DNA of 64,000 nucleotides from Ectobius pallidus (lineage: Eukaryota; Arthropoda; Insecta; Blattodea; Ectobiidae), in NCBI GenBank assembly GCA_964059195.1, contig CAXKWD010000005.1, positions 97,105,882 through 97,169,881 on the forward strand, written 5' to 3'. Below the pieces are notes generated by a model, which worked only from the letters and a program-made list of their open reading frames with translations, made no database searches and was not told the DNA's origin. Of this stretch, positions 1 to 10,783 are shown piece after piece (positions within the stretch are counted from its first letter, which is position 1; each line of letters starts with the position of its first letter). The translations under genes and the position numbers were made by a program.

Positions 1-1630
1 ATCTATGAATCTGTGCAAACAGTGACATAAGTTTCATTTCCTAGTTCACACTGAACGCCTACGCTGTTAGAAACTGAATTTTTTGTCATAAATACTAGAT
101 TCCACATTCATGATTTGTCCATTCCCGGATACTGATGGATTACTGTTCGAATCTTGCAACAACTCTCTCATTTCCTTCTTCCTCAAGTACGACGATTTTC
201 TTTTCTTCATTGGCGGTGTTTCAGTTTTCCCATGCAAAAGAAGTGATGGCACAGCACTTCTTTTTTAAACAGATTGCGGGGTTTCTCCAGTTAACTGTTT
301 TTGTAACTGTACCGAAAGCTCGGTATCATTTTCTTCAAAATGTTGTGAACAAACCGTACTGTATTTACTAGGAACAAATTTTTCTCTTTTTATTTTTATC
401 AGCCATTGCTTATAACGTTCGGGTGACTTATCTCTGTTGGGTATCGATGGAAAAATGTTTTAAGTGTGTTATCACTCTTCGACGATGAGTTTGTACACCA
501 CACAACACAACAATAAACCATTGTTTAAACAGATATTCACTAAAAAACTGTAACAGTAGACAAAATGCTGTGATCTGTCTTTCACCGGGCGAGACTGAGT
601 CAAGCATTCGTCAAGCATGACGTCACGCGCCCACCGCGTTACAATAAATATATTCGTTTTGTGATTAAATGTGAAGGTGTAAAACATTTCTAACAGTGAA
701 TATAATTTCTTAAAAACATTTTCTTTCAATCCGTGTGAAGAAAATGATACTGAATTTTTAGTTTACTTTTCCTTTAAACGCAAAAGTGATAAAAATTCAG
801 AACCAGTTTTTAATACAATATAATAAAAAAATATAAGCTAATTTAGAATTCAAAGAAAAGTCCCAAATTTAAAGTCCAGAGTACACTCATTCAAATAAGC
901 ACGTCTACATGTAACTCCTATCTTCAGATCTGTCAGGTCTACAAAATTCGATACTGAAATCTTCCCCTTAGCTCCATTTTCACACAAACATGTGAACCAC
1001 ATTTTGAGAACAATACTATAAAATGCCACCACAGCACTGACTTTTCGACTACGATTATTGACTCAACTGCTAGATGTTTGTTTAAATCATTTATTTAACA
1101 GAAAAAGTTAACAGATCTCCATTCCCTTCTCCCCCCTCCCCCCCCCCCCCCCCCCCAGGTGTTTTCCTACCAAGTTGAAAATAAATATAAATCCCTGGCA
1201 GTGTTCATTCCTGGTACAAATGTAACAATGATTTGTGATGTTGATAAGCCATCACACATATTGTGTTCCTTTTCTTCCACCATTTCTGTGCGTGTTCTGG
1301 TTTTGCATGGCTATGGTTGCCCTCAGAGTTAACTTAATGAATGCCGCCTCTCGAGGAGGGTACATGTTGCTTCTCTTTATGGAGTGGGCCTCGGTTTGAG
1401 TAAGTTACTACTGGATACAAAGAGTAGTGAAGTGAGCATGGAGATGGAACCTATTTTCCCCGCTTAGTAAGCCTTTCGATTCTTGGTCCTGTCCGTCTTC
1501 GTAATTATTCTATGCTATACAGTCTGTTAGCTTCTGTAACTAGTTCTGTTTTATTTGCAGTAAATACTTTTTAGTGTTCAAGCAATTTTGTTGTGTGTGA
1601 TGCTGGAGAAGTAATATGCTGGAATGCCTT
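1..1630. other. Non-coding stretch, no gene recognised
   Basis: No supported exon is seen. Notable items are a CpG-containing patch near 570-640 with a perfect cAMP-response-element-like palindrome TGACGTCA at 618-625, and a run of 20 C at 1138-1157. Short open frames here have no family features and look like chance. Confidence 0.5.
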
Positions 1631-1638
1631 ATTGGGAC

Positions 1639-2295
1639 TAGTGATGGGCAGAATTGAATGATTTTAAGAATTGAGTAATCTGTTCTCGAGTAATGTAAAG
1701 AATGAATTGATCATTCAAATGAAAAAGTTCTCAGATGAAAGCAAGGATCTGAGAAGTCGCGATGCGAGATATGAGAACTCATCACTCGAGTCAGTATCCA
1801 AGAACTCCTAAGACTGACTCTATTGACAACTCAGATTGTCATTCGGATGTTCAGCTCGGAAAATTCATTATGTTATGATCTGCTGCTATTAGTTGCAACA
1901 GTGGGTGTGGCTCACCCGAACCGTGAACCACAAACCATTCCCTCAGCCTTGACAAATATTGCATTAATATCATACTAGTACAAGCGTTCACAGAGTAAAG
2001 ATCCATAAGATGCCGTTCGATGGTCTGTTAAAAATTCTAAGCCTGGTAACACTTGAACTGCTCTGTGAACAAGGAGTTGTGGATTCATGTATAAGAATTC
2101 CTTGCCTGCAGAATTTGTACTGCGTTAACGAAATTTCCCGAAGTGATACCGAATGTGCGATTACTCAAGATGTCATGCGCACTTCTCCTAGCATAAAATC
2201 ATTTGATGATCATTCAAATACTTTTAATGCGATTCTCGAGAACTTTCAGGAATTGAATAATTCTGACTTTTTTTATTCAAGAACTCCTATCACTG
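1639..2295. mobile_element. Non-autonomous hAT-type element with 8-bp target duplication
   Basis: Both ends are flanked by the same 8 bases, ATTGGGAC (1631-1638 and 2296-2303). The left end reads TAGTGATGGG and the inverted right end CAGTGATAGG, which are similar short terminal repeats of the hAT pattern (YARNG start). About 657 bp long with no transposase, so it would depend on an enzyme made elsewhere. The interior repeats GAACTC and CTCGAG-like words, which may be subterminal binding sites. The open frame at 2010-2375 runs across the right boundary and is therefore not a gene. Confidence 0.75.
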
Positions 2296-2303
2296 ATTGG
2301 GAC

Positions 2304-3145
2304 CTATTGTCAGGACCTTCTTGTATTATTAATATGTGCTGCATTATATCCTTTATAATTAATTTTCTCCACTGATTAGATTTGCAAGGAGTCCTTTTGC
2401 AATATTATATTGATAACTTTGCTTACATAGTCTTTGTACAAGTTATAGTGAATAATTCTGCTCCTAGGGTTGTAAAATTCTTGCAGTGGTATCAGTTTTG
2501 AAGATATTACTATGTTTTAATTTAAAGCAAACTTGCCGTTATCCTTGGGTGGATTATCCGGTTTGTGGATTAACAATGCACAAAAAATTGAATTTCCTGC
2601 ATTTAATTTCAAATTTTACCATGTCACTTCGAATTTCCCGCACTTGATTTCATCAGATTTTGAATTTTCACCACTTAATTATGTGCGCACAATATGGTCA
2701 CAAAATGCGGGAAATTCAAAATCTCACGTCCAGTTTGGATTATCCGTGTATTTTTATTATTCATGCATATCATGGTCCCAATTTCCACGAAATATCGGGA
2801 GTTTGCTGTAATTGTTTACTATGAAAATGCACGTTCCAAATGTTTTAAATCATAACTGTTCTTAATACCTATGAAAATTGATGGCCTTGGGAGTCAAAAA
2901 ATACTACTGAAAGTTTACCTGTTGAAATTGGTAGCAATGGCACTGAGACTAGTACAGGTAAACTATACCAAAAGTGTGAAGTTCAGTGTTAATTTCAACA
3001 CCCTATTTAATTATTGCCATCATAGTGAATGATTTCTGTGATAGAGTATTGATTTTCTGTAATTTTCATTATTATAATTTTGAGCATAATACAATGTAGT
3101 GGTATTTGAAATTAAATTCAATTTATCCATAAATGTTTAATCTTT
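2304..3145. other. Non-coding stretch
   Basis: No gene is seen. The word GGATTATCCG and close variants occur near 2550 and again near 2740, and TTCAAATTT/GAATTTCC words are repeated between them, suggesting an old DNA element whose ends I cannot define. Confidence 0.4.
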
Positions 3146-3745
3146 ATATATATATATACTAGCATGTGCCTGCGGCTTCGCGCGCGATAATTATTTCAAA
3201 AATTAAAAATTAACAGCATAATAGTTAAATCATTATATTTATTAACACCTAAATCACGTGGACTACATACCACAATTAGATAGCATCGCCTGGTAAAAGC
3301 GACCTCATATTCGAGTTCCTTGGTCCAGAAAACCCCTGTATAGTGAGTTTCGTCCAAATAAAACAATGTTTGACCATATTAGGGCTTACAACATTCAAGC
3401 GATCACGAAAGTATTATTTCCAAGGTATGACAAAAATAGCCAAAGCCAACTGTAATTGTCAAACTTCCATTTAATTTAATTCCAAACCCATCTGGCAATA
3501 ATATGTTTTAATGTCAAATGTGAATTGGATTCGATAATTCTGTGTAAAAAGGGGTTAAGTATTCTCAAAAACGCTTGATTTTTGGCATTTAAAATCAGAA
3601 TTTGTCAAAATCCTTTCTTAGTGAGCACTTACATTATGAAACGAAGGTACTGTCTAAATTCCAAGTCTCTACCTGTTATAGTTTAGGCTCTACGTTGATT
3701 CCTGTCAGTCAGTCAGGACAAAGCCTTTTATATACATAGAGATAA
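3146..3745. repeat. Probable dispersed repeat with GGCTTCGCGCGCG head
   Basis: The segment opens with a TA repeat followed by CTAGCATGTGCC and GGCTTCGCGCGCG, and closes with GTCAGTCAGTCAGGACAAAG followed by a TATATACATAGAGATA tail. A CpG-rich head and a TATATAGATA-like tail are typical of short dispersed repeats in insect genomes. The exact class (LINE tail or SINE) cannot be settled here, and there is no second copy in the window. Confidence 0.4.
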
Positions 3746-4083
3746 CCATTTTCAGGCTTATTTCATCCATTGAATCTTGAATTGAAGTTAGGTTAATTCC
3801 TTGGGAGGTGTGTGTGTGTTTTTTTTTATTTATTTATTATGCAGGTGCTCTTTATATTCATGTAAATAGGTAGCAAATTTGCTTTTTAAGATAAAAGAAA
3901 ACCCTGGAATGAAACTATTCACCATCCAATAATAATTCTTTATGTGACCAGGCAACCTTCCAACCCCACATTCTTGAAGAAGAAGGTTGAAAGCTCAAAC
4001 TTTGTAACATTGACATGGCTGATAACCCAAGAAGCCATTATAAATAGTTGTATATACCTAATACCTTTTTTATTTCATTGCAG

Positions 4084-4599
4084 ATGAATGCAGAATTGTA
4101 CTTCGTTACTATTCGTGAAATTCATCAGAAGATTAGTCCTATTCTAAGTTCAGGAGATACACGAGCAGTTCAAGCTAATAACAGAAGTATGAAAGAAGAA
4201 GTAGAAGTATTACCATTAAAGGAGGAACCTCAACATGAAACTCGATGGGGTGATAAAGTAGAAGAAGAAGAAGAGGAAGAAGAAGAAGATAAATTATCTG
4301 AAAAGAAAGATAAAACAGATGAGAGGAAGAAAGATAAAATCGATGAAAAGAAGAAAGATAAGACAGATGAAAGGAAGAATGACAGAACAGATGAAAAGAA
4401 GAATGATAAGATAGATGAAAAGAAAAATGGTAAAACAGAAGAAAAGAAGAATGGTAAGCCAGATGAAAAGAAGAATAAGGTGGATGAAATGAAGGATGAT
4501 AAGACAGATGAGAAGAAGAAAGATAAAACAGATGAAAAGGATAAGACAGATGAAAAAAAGAAAGATGAGAAGAATGAAAGTGCGATGGAGTGTAACTGA
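4084..4599 (+). CDS. Terminal exon of a host gene, Lys/Asp/Glu-rich C-terminus
   Basis: A pyrimidine-rich acceptor ending TTTCATTGCAG lies at 4073-4083, and the open frame continues to a TGA at 4597-4599, giving 171 residues in this exon. The first codon is ATG, but because it follows directly on the acceptor it is probably internal, not the start. The first 45 or so residues (NAELYFVTIREIHQKISPIL onward) look like folded protein. A run of Glu follows (about residues 60-69). From residue 76 come about eleven copies of an eight-residue unit close to DKTDEKKK, ending in NESAMECN. The tail is highly charged and should be unstructured or a charged single helix. I do not recognise the family from the N-terminal part. 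Downstream poly(A) signals support this being the last exon. Earlier exons are not identifiable in the window and probably lie to the left. Confidence 0.6.
   Translation: MNAELYFVTIREIHQKISPILSSGDTRAVQANNRSMKEEVEVLPLKEEPQHETRWGDKVEEEEEEEEEDKLSEKKDKTDERKKDKIDEKKKDKTDERKNDRTDEKKNDKIDEKKNGKTEEKKNGKPDEKKNKVDEMKDDKTDEKKKDKTDEKDKTDEKKKDEKNESAMECN
4309..4566 (+). repeat. In-frame 24-bp coding minisatellite
   Basis: About eleven units of 24 bases each encode variants of D-K-T/I-D-E-K/R-K-K/N. The units drift at the third residue (Thr, Ile, Pro, Val) and at the last position (Lys or Asn). One unit is short by one residue, and two are compressed near the 3' end. All changes keep the reading frame, as expected if the protein is still translated. 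Confidence 0.7.
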
Positions 4600-4790
4600 A
4601 CATTGCATTTACGTGATTTTATTGCATCATTGGACTCTCTTGATTCCAAACGGGGGGGGGGGGGGGGGAAAGGATATTACATTTTGATTGTAATAAAGTA
4701 ATTATCTTTTTGATAGTTACTTTAAAGACTGAATGTACACTAGTACAATAGTAGAAGCCCTTAAATAAAGGTTTCTGTAAAGATCTTACA
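4600..4790 (+). promoter_or_regulatory. 3' UTR with two poly(A) signals
   Basis: AATAAA occurs at 4692-4697 and again at 4764-4769, following the stop codon at 4597-4599. A run of 17 G at 4652-4668 lies between stop and signals and is likely to vary in length between individuals. Confidence 0.6.
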
Positions 4791-4815
4791 ATGCATTTCA
4801 AAGTGTTTTAATTAT

Positions 4816-5700
4816 TAAGTGCCAGTATGATACTTTATGAGATTGTGTGGGGGACGAGAAAATGTCTGTCCGTCCGTCTGTGTGTCTGTACGCGCAATAA
4901 CTCAAATACACTTTATCGGATTTTAATGAATCTTGGTATACGCATTTATAATGTCCATGGGAAGAACCCTGTTGATATTGCACCAAATCAGTTGACTGGT
5001 ACCGGAGTAAAACCTAATTTAATTAAAGGCGCCATAACTCAGATATGCTTTATCAGATTTTCATGAAACCTGGAATACTATTTATAATGTTCATGGGAAG
5101 ACTTCTGTTGATATCGGACCAAATTGGTTGGCCGGTGCCGGAATAATGCCCAATTTAGTGCCTTTTTATGGTATTGTATAAGAAAAGGCGCGGTAACTCA
5201 AATATACGCTTTATCGGATTTTTATGAAACTTGCCATATGCATTTATAATATCCATGGCAAGAAGCTTATTTATTTTGAACAAAGTCGGTTGACCGGTAC
5301 CAGAGTAACAACTAATTCAAGGTAACATTTTTTTTTTTTTAAGTCATGTCTATACTACAATGCCACATTTTTTATTATTGAGGGCTTTGATGCAATGCAA
5401 TCAGATGTTTGTTTACTTCGTTGATCCAGTTGAAATTGAGTACTGCATGAATACTGTTATATACAGAAGGTACATTACTGTGAAATAATTGGAGTTATTT
5501 TCTACTGAATTTTGTGAAATGTTGACATAGGCCTATTTTAAGAATTTCAAGTTGCAATACATTTTAGATTTGACAAATAACACTATTCTTTCATATATGC
5601 TTATCAAACTACAAACTGACTGAGTTGGCCAAACGGTAACGTCTTGGAATCGTATTTTGGAGGTCCCTGGATCAAATCCCGTATCCGGCCGATTTGACAT

Positions 5701-5763
<63 letters not shown>

Positions 5764-5930
5764 GCGAGTGCGTGATTGTCAAGATATCACAAATCTGTAG
5801 TTCTGCTGATGCTGGTCGATTTTAATCTGATTAAAAAAACTTATTTTCTGCATATCATAATTGCAAGTATAATTGATTCAACAAAAACATTCTGGCACTT
5901 TGTTATATCAGTTTACCCGATTTTATTAAT
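4816..5930. repeat. Dispersed element, AAGTGCCAG family, copy 1
   Basis: Begins TTATTAAGTGCCAG and carries CTGGCACTT near 5892-5900, so the ends contain a short inverted repeat. Shared sequence with the copy at 48015-48655 runs to about 5927. Inside are three tandemly related units of about 155 bp, each with a TTTATCGGATTTT-ATGAAACTTGG core, an ATGTTCATGGGAA-like word and GGTTGACCGGTACCGGAG. The right part contains a tRNA-like segment and a long T run. No protein coding is seen. A reversed partial copy lies at 14464-14694. Confidence 0.55.
5618..5760 (+). repeat. tRNA-like segment followed by a poly(T) run
   Basis: GAGTTGGCCAAACGGTAACG followed about 40 bp later by GGATCAAATCC resembles the A and B boxes of a tRNA-derived promoter. 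A T run of about 56 bases ends the unit (about 5705-5760). A related fragment (CAAATCCCGTA) sits at 48365, inside the second copy of the host repeat, so this segment belongs to that larger repeat. Confidence 0.4.
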
Positions 5931-6289
5931 TAAACATCAAGGTTATCAATAAGGATAGGATTATCATAATAAGTAGCAGAATACATTTCTGTACATAATT
6001 AGGTACATACTGAGGAAATCACATTACAGATAAAGAATACAGGAATTTAAGGAAGAAATATCAATGAATATTTTATTGATAAATCGTGAGAAGGAAAAAC
6101 TGTATAAAATCTGTGAAAGCAGTTCAAGAGCCATATAAATGCATTTATGGTCATGAAATAAGATCAAGAAATATTGATCATGATTGGGCATCTTATGCAG
6201 TATCAGCTATAGTTTGTTACAGAGTATTTCAATTCCAAAAACATCATTCATTCTAATACAAATAATAATATTTAGATTTCTGTATTATT

Positions 6290-7020
6290 ACTTCCTCTGC
6301 CCATACCATAGGTACTGTAGGTAGAGGAAGTATTGTGCTCGACCCTGAAATTCAAAGTCGAGTTTTTATCATAAATAACATTTTGAGGTCTCCTGAATCC
6401 AAAAATATTATTTTCAGAATCATGAATGGAAAATTGTATGAAAACAAAATTATTTGGGTCAGGTACCTTCTGAGGACGTGACACGAAGATTGGTGACAAG
6501 TTTCTCTTTTTTCTTAACTTTTCATTAAGAAATTTTAGTTTTTTGTGATTTTCTCGAAAATGACAATAAAGGTTTTCTTTAAATTTTGCACATGGGTTGC
6601 TTATACCAGAAGCTAAAACTTTTATTTGCTTTCCCCCCCCCCCCCTCCGAAAAAATTATCTGAAGGTAGTTTTTTATATTTATCCACTCTGAATATGCAG
6701 TCTTTGCAATACAACCTTGGGTAATGGAAAATCATACAAAAACAAAATTTTGTATTCGGGTTAGGTACCTTCTGGGGATGTGACACGAAGATTGGTGATG
6801 ACTTTCTCTTACTTTTAAGAAGACTTTACATGAATAAAATTTCGTTTTCGCAATTTTCTTTAAAAGTCTTGTGATTTTGTTTAAATTTTACACATGGTGT
6901 ATTTATACTAAGAACTAAAACTTTTATTATTTGAAACATTTTCTCGAAAAATTTATCTGACTGGTATTTATAAGTCACCCACTCTGAGTACGTGCTCTTT
7001 GCAATATGGCCTCTTGTTGT
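6290..7020. repeat. Tandemly duplicated ~300-bp segment
   Basis: Two related units start near 6415 and 6722. Shared words include GGTACCTTCTG, GTGACACGAAGATTGGTGA and ATCCACTCTGA/ACCCACTCTGA followed by CTTTGCAATA. The preceding segment (6315-6420, GAGGAAGTATTGTGCTCGAC) is matched by a diverged copy at 63655-63740. No coding is seen. Confidence 0.5.
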
Positions 7021-7420
7021 ATATCAGAATGTGAAGAGAGAAAAATGTATTGGTCGTGCTTAAAGTAAAGAAAGTTACGAGAATACATTAATCAGATTAC
7101 ATGAAGAGAATGTCATACATAATAATTGTATTATTCTAAGAGGCTAACTTCCATTTGGGCAGAGGAAGTCTGTGAATTTCACATCAGATTTTTCTTTTTA
7201 TTCATATTCATGAAGGCATATGTGCCAAATTATTACTTGAATTGCTGAGTTGAATGTAAAGGTCAGACTGGAACTTCAGGTGGCTGCATATCCCATAAAG
7301 TTTTCAACTTCACATAATTATTGTAGGTAAAACCTTCCTAATCAGAGCATTTGTTTTGATTGGTTTCCCATTCTTCATCAGCTCATACCTACTGACAAGT
7401 TTCCTTCTCTGTCCATCAGA
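7021..7420. repeat. Dispersed repeat, related to 47226-47480
   Basis: AAAGTAAAGAAAGTTACG, ATTAATCAGATT, ACATGAAGAGAATG and TTTGGGCAGAGGAAGT occur in the same order here and at 47270-47430. The second copy contains about 80 extra bases between ATTAATCAGATT and ACATGAAGAGAATG. No terminal repeats were identified. Confidence 0.5.
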
Positions 7421-9409
7421 TAACCTTCAGGATGTCAAAATTTATAAGTCCTTTTTTAAATAATTTCATTGTGTATACTTTTAACAGTCAAATCAAGTGG
7501 TTTCTGAACACATTTCAGTAATGTTGCCTCACTAGTAACATCATGACCTGTAGAACAAATTATGAGCCACAGAGTTTTTCATCTGTTGGTTGGTATTTAA
7601 TATTTCCCATATGTTCTACCTCAGATTTGAATTTATTTTCGCTTTGTGCAATGTATACTTTCCCACAGGTATTACAATTGTTTTCATAAATGCCTGATTC
7701 TATGCCTTGTGGAATTTTGTCTTTCATGTCTGATCTCAGGAGATTTTTTTATATTGTACCTACTGAAAGGTGCCAACATGATGTTCAGTTCTTTAAAATG
7801 ATTTTATTTATGATCTATTGAAGGATGGAAAATGAATTTCTTAAAAGCTGTTTCATCTTTAGGATTGCTTAAGTCAATATTTTCTTTATGCGCAATTCAT
7901 ACAATGTGGTAGTCAGAGGAGCAAACTTGTCTGTAGATCTCAGATGATGGTGATGAGAACCCTTTAAACATATGTTTTAATTTGGTAAGTTTTTACTCAC
8001 AATAATTATGTGAAGTTGAATGCTCTGAAGTGATTTTTGAATTCGCAAAAAATCACATTTGTGATTTTTGTAATATTCAAAATTGCTAGCATCCATGGAG
8101 GAAGTTCTTCCAGGGTCATTTCCGATTGTGAATGAATGTGCTAGGCAAGTAACATCTGTGCAATATTTTTTAAAGCGAACCTATAAAGCTTTTGAGCTTT
8201 GCTGCAGTAAACTACCAGAAGTCTGGAAAAAAGAATGGAGATGACAGTCCATGCAGTAAAACCTGTAATGGACCATTCACAATGAAAATTAACCCTAAAT
8301 GTAATGTAAACTTAGAAGTTCGGGACTGTGTTTTTAATGGGGCATTTTACAGTGCATCGCATAAACTTGAAACAACGTAAAATTAAGCGTTAACTTAGAA
8401 CCTAGCAAACTCCAAGCTTTTGCCTTAAGTTTATGCGAAAAGTAAAGAATCAACCAATCAGATCTCTCCACTTAATTGAACTGCACATAACAGGAGATGG
8501 AAATAGAAGTAGCTAAGTGATGGCATCTACGTATGAAAAACTCCTGATGTTATATCCCTGTCTGTATGATAAAAGCTACCATTATACAAAAATGTGACGA
8601 AAGAAAATATATGGACATTAATTTCCCAAGAAATGAACTACAGTAATAAATACAGCCCACATGTCCTGTTCAATTTGTGTTTATAATGTAGACCAATAAC
8701 CTATATGCACATACACTTGTATGATTTCAATTTAAATTATGCACATGTTTAATAGACTCGATGAAAGCTCCTTCTGTTTTGTCTGTGGCAGCCATTTTAT
8801 CAACTGTTCATGTTCTCATTTCTTATCGGTTGTTACCAAAAGTTCAAGTTTTCCTTGTGAATGCTCAATTCTGTGCTAAAGTGTGCATTAAGTTTTATGT
8901 TCCTAAGTTTACAGTTAATTTTCTATGTGAATGCGGAATAAAGTGGGATCTGAGACCGCTGCAGTGCTACAACCATATATAAACAATTTGTACGTGGCTC
9001 TCTTGTTTTTTGGTTGGTATTTAGCTCCTGCTCCCCTTCACAACTGCCATCGGAAATAACAAGAGTGTGGAACGATTGCAGGCTCTTTGTCTGTTGCAGC
9101 ATCTATTGTATTGTATATCGGCAGACTAAAACCAAGTTTCAACAACAGGAACGAAATAGAAGGGGAAATTGTTTATGAGGAGCCGAAGACCAGGGGCACC
9201 AATAGAGCGTTCAAGGTCGGAATCCCAGTGGACAAGCTAACATTTGTAGAGATAGTCCAGTCATTTGGTAGTTTTACCTGGAAAGTTTTCCGGGAGTTTT
9301 GAAAATTGGTGATTTTATAGATTTCGATGTGCTCTTTTCGAATTTTCACCTTGCTACCTCGTATCTTTGCCGCTCGCGCCGCCATATTGAAAAAATGGCG
9401 CCCAAATAG
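7421..9409. other. Non-coding stretch
   Basis: AT-rich sequence with only short chance frames. An imperfect inverted pair lies at about 8356-8440 (GCATAAACTTGAAACAACG against TTAAGTTTATGCG). I see no family signature on either strand. Confidence 0.4.
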
Positions 9410-9886
9410 TATATTGCGACACAAGGGCGGAAAGGCACGTTTACGGGTCGAGGAAACAGATTGAAAACCCGAGGTGCAGCCGAGGGTTTTTAAGTTTTCG
9501 AGACCCGTAAATGCCTTTACGGTCCGTGTGTTGCATGCTATTTTTTGCACGACGGTTACTTATATCAATTTAATTATATTAATTGTGATATTACCTGAAA
9601 ATATTATGTAAATACAGACTTGAAAAATGGTGCTTATTTCAGAAAGGGATTCGCATTTGTTATTGTTTATGGCAACCGAATATTTATAAAGCGGGGAGGC
9701 CTTGGTCATTTCTGCTCGCAAATAAGCATTTGCGGGCGGTAAAGTAACTTTCCGCCCGTCGCCCCTAGCAACAATTCACTTTCCGCCCGTCGCCCCTAGC
9801 AACAAGATTGCGTGTGGTAATGTCAAGTTACGAGCCATGTAAACAACTGTCGTAAGAAACACTTACTAGCTAAGGAGTGCAAAAAA
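9410..9886. repeat. Dispersed ~475-bp repeat, copy 1
   Basis: Starts TATATTGCGACACAAG and ends near GGAGTGCAAAAAA. It is shared over nearly its full length with 11852-12320. Inside, TTTACGGGTC and GACCCGTAAA form perfect 10-bp inverted arms about 60 bp apart and could form a stem. The part near 9747 carries a short tandem duplication missing from copy 2. Confidence 0.6.
9747..9806. repeat. 31-bp tandem duplication
   Basis: ACTTTCCGCCCGTCGCCCCT followed by AGCAACA occurs at 9747 and again at 9778 with no differences over the shared portion, indicating a recent duplication inside the dispersed repeat. Confidence 0.7.
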
Positions 9887-10514
9887 CAGTTTTTTGACAA
9901 TATCTCCTTTCCGACTCATTTTACGATGAAAATAGTTATGTAATAAATTAAACTAGAGAAAATTTCCTATAATTTATGTAGTAACAATTTTTTTGGTAAA
10001 ATGAATAGTTTCCGCGTACGAGCGCCGCAAAGTCTACTCCAACATGCGTTTTGGCCAAAGCCACGGAAGATGCGGATATGCCACTACCTGCATCATTTTG
10101 CGGTAAAGCATTTAATAAGCGATTTTAACTAAATAAGGTCTCCTGATTTCAAAAATGTCACTATTTTTGTTGTTTCACATTTAGTTTTCGTGTTAACTGT
10201 TATGGCGGACGCAATTTTAAGGCCTGTGTAGACTGTTTTGGGGGGCTTATAGTAGCTAAACGGTAAGTCGTATCAAAAAACCTGTTGCTGAAGCAGTAAC
10301 GGATTTTGAGAGGTCTACAAGTTTGGTCGTATGACTTTTGGCGTATCTCCATCGGTTATCCCTTAGTTTGAGTTAGATTTTGTAATTTTAAATAAATTTT
10401 GTATATTTTTCTCACATTATGTAATATTTGACACACAAGATATGAAAGATAGAATCATACAATTTGGTAGGAATGTGGGCACATACAACAGTCATAACTC
10501 TGCTAAATTTGGTG
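9887..10514. other. Non-coding stretch
   Basis: Contains a moderately CpG-containing patch around 10010-10090 (CGCGTACGAGCGCCGC). No exon with convincing splice borders or family signature is seen. Confidence 0.35.
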
Positions 10515-10522
10515 TTTCTAAC

Positions 10523-10775
10523 CATAGGCGTACCGAGGGGGGGGGGTTTGAACCCCCCCCCCCCCCATTGATTAAAAAAAGGAAAAGTGTATAATTTTTT
10601 TAAGTCTGCCCATAAATTACTTAACACAAGTATAAAGCGTGGGAAGCTTAAAACTCGTTATTTTGCGTCTTAATTTTTAAAATTTTCCGGGGGAGGACCC
10701 CCGGACCCCCCTCTCCCTGGGGGGTATTCCTTTATAACCCCCCCCCCCCATATGGTCGGCCTGGTTACGCCTATG
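10523..10775. mobile_element. Small MITE with 8-bp target duplication and G/C-run ends
   Basis: Flanked by TTTCTAAC at 10515-10522 and 10776-10783. The ends read CATAGGCGTACC and, inverted, CATAGGCGTAACC. Just inside each end are runs of G and C that can pair (for example GGGGGGGGGTTTGAACCCCCCCC). Length 253 bp and non-coding. An 8-bp duplication points to hAT-type transposition. Confidence 0.75.
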
Positions 10776-10783
10776 TTTCTAAC

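Noticed and set aside
2010..2375. 121-codon plus-strand frame
   Set aside because: It crosses the right border of the hAT-type element at 2295 and has no family features.
4175..4649. Three long minus-strand frames (104-142 codons) opposite the repeat-coding exon
   Set aside because: They are mirror readings of the AAG/GAT-rich minisatellite, with Ser/Phe/Leu/Tyr low-complexity products. The plus strand has the acceptor, stop and poly(A) signals.
5618..5690. Functional tRNA gene
   Set aside because: Box-like words are present but no full cloverleaf can be formed, and the segment is part of a dispersed repeat with a fragmentary copy at 48365.
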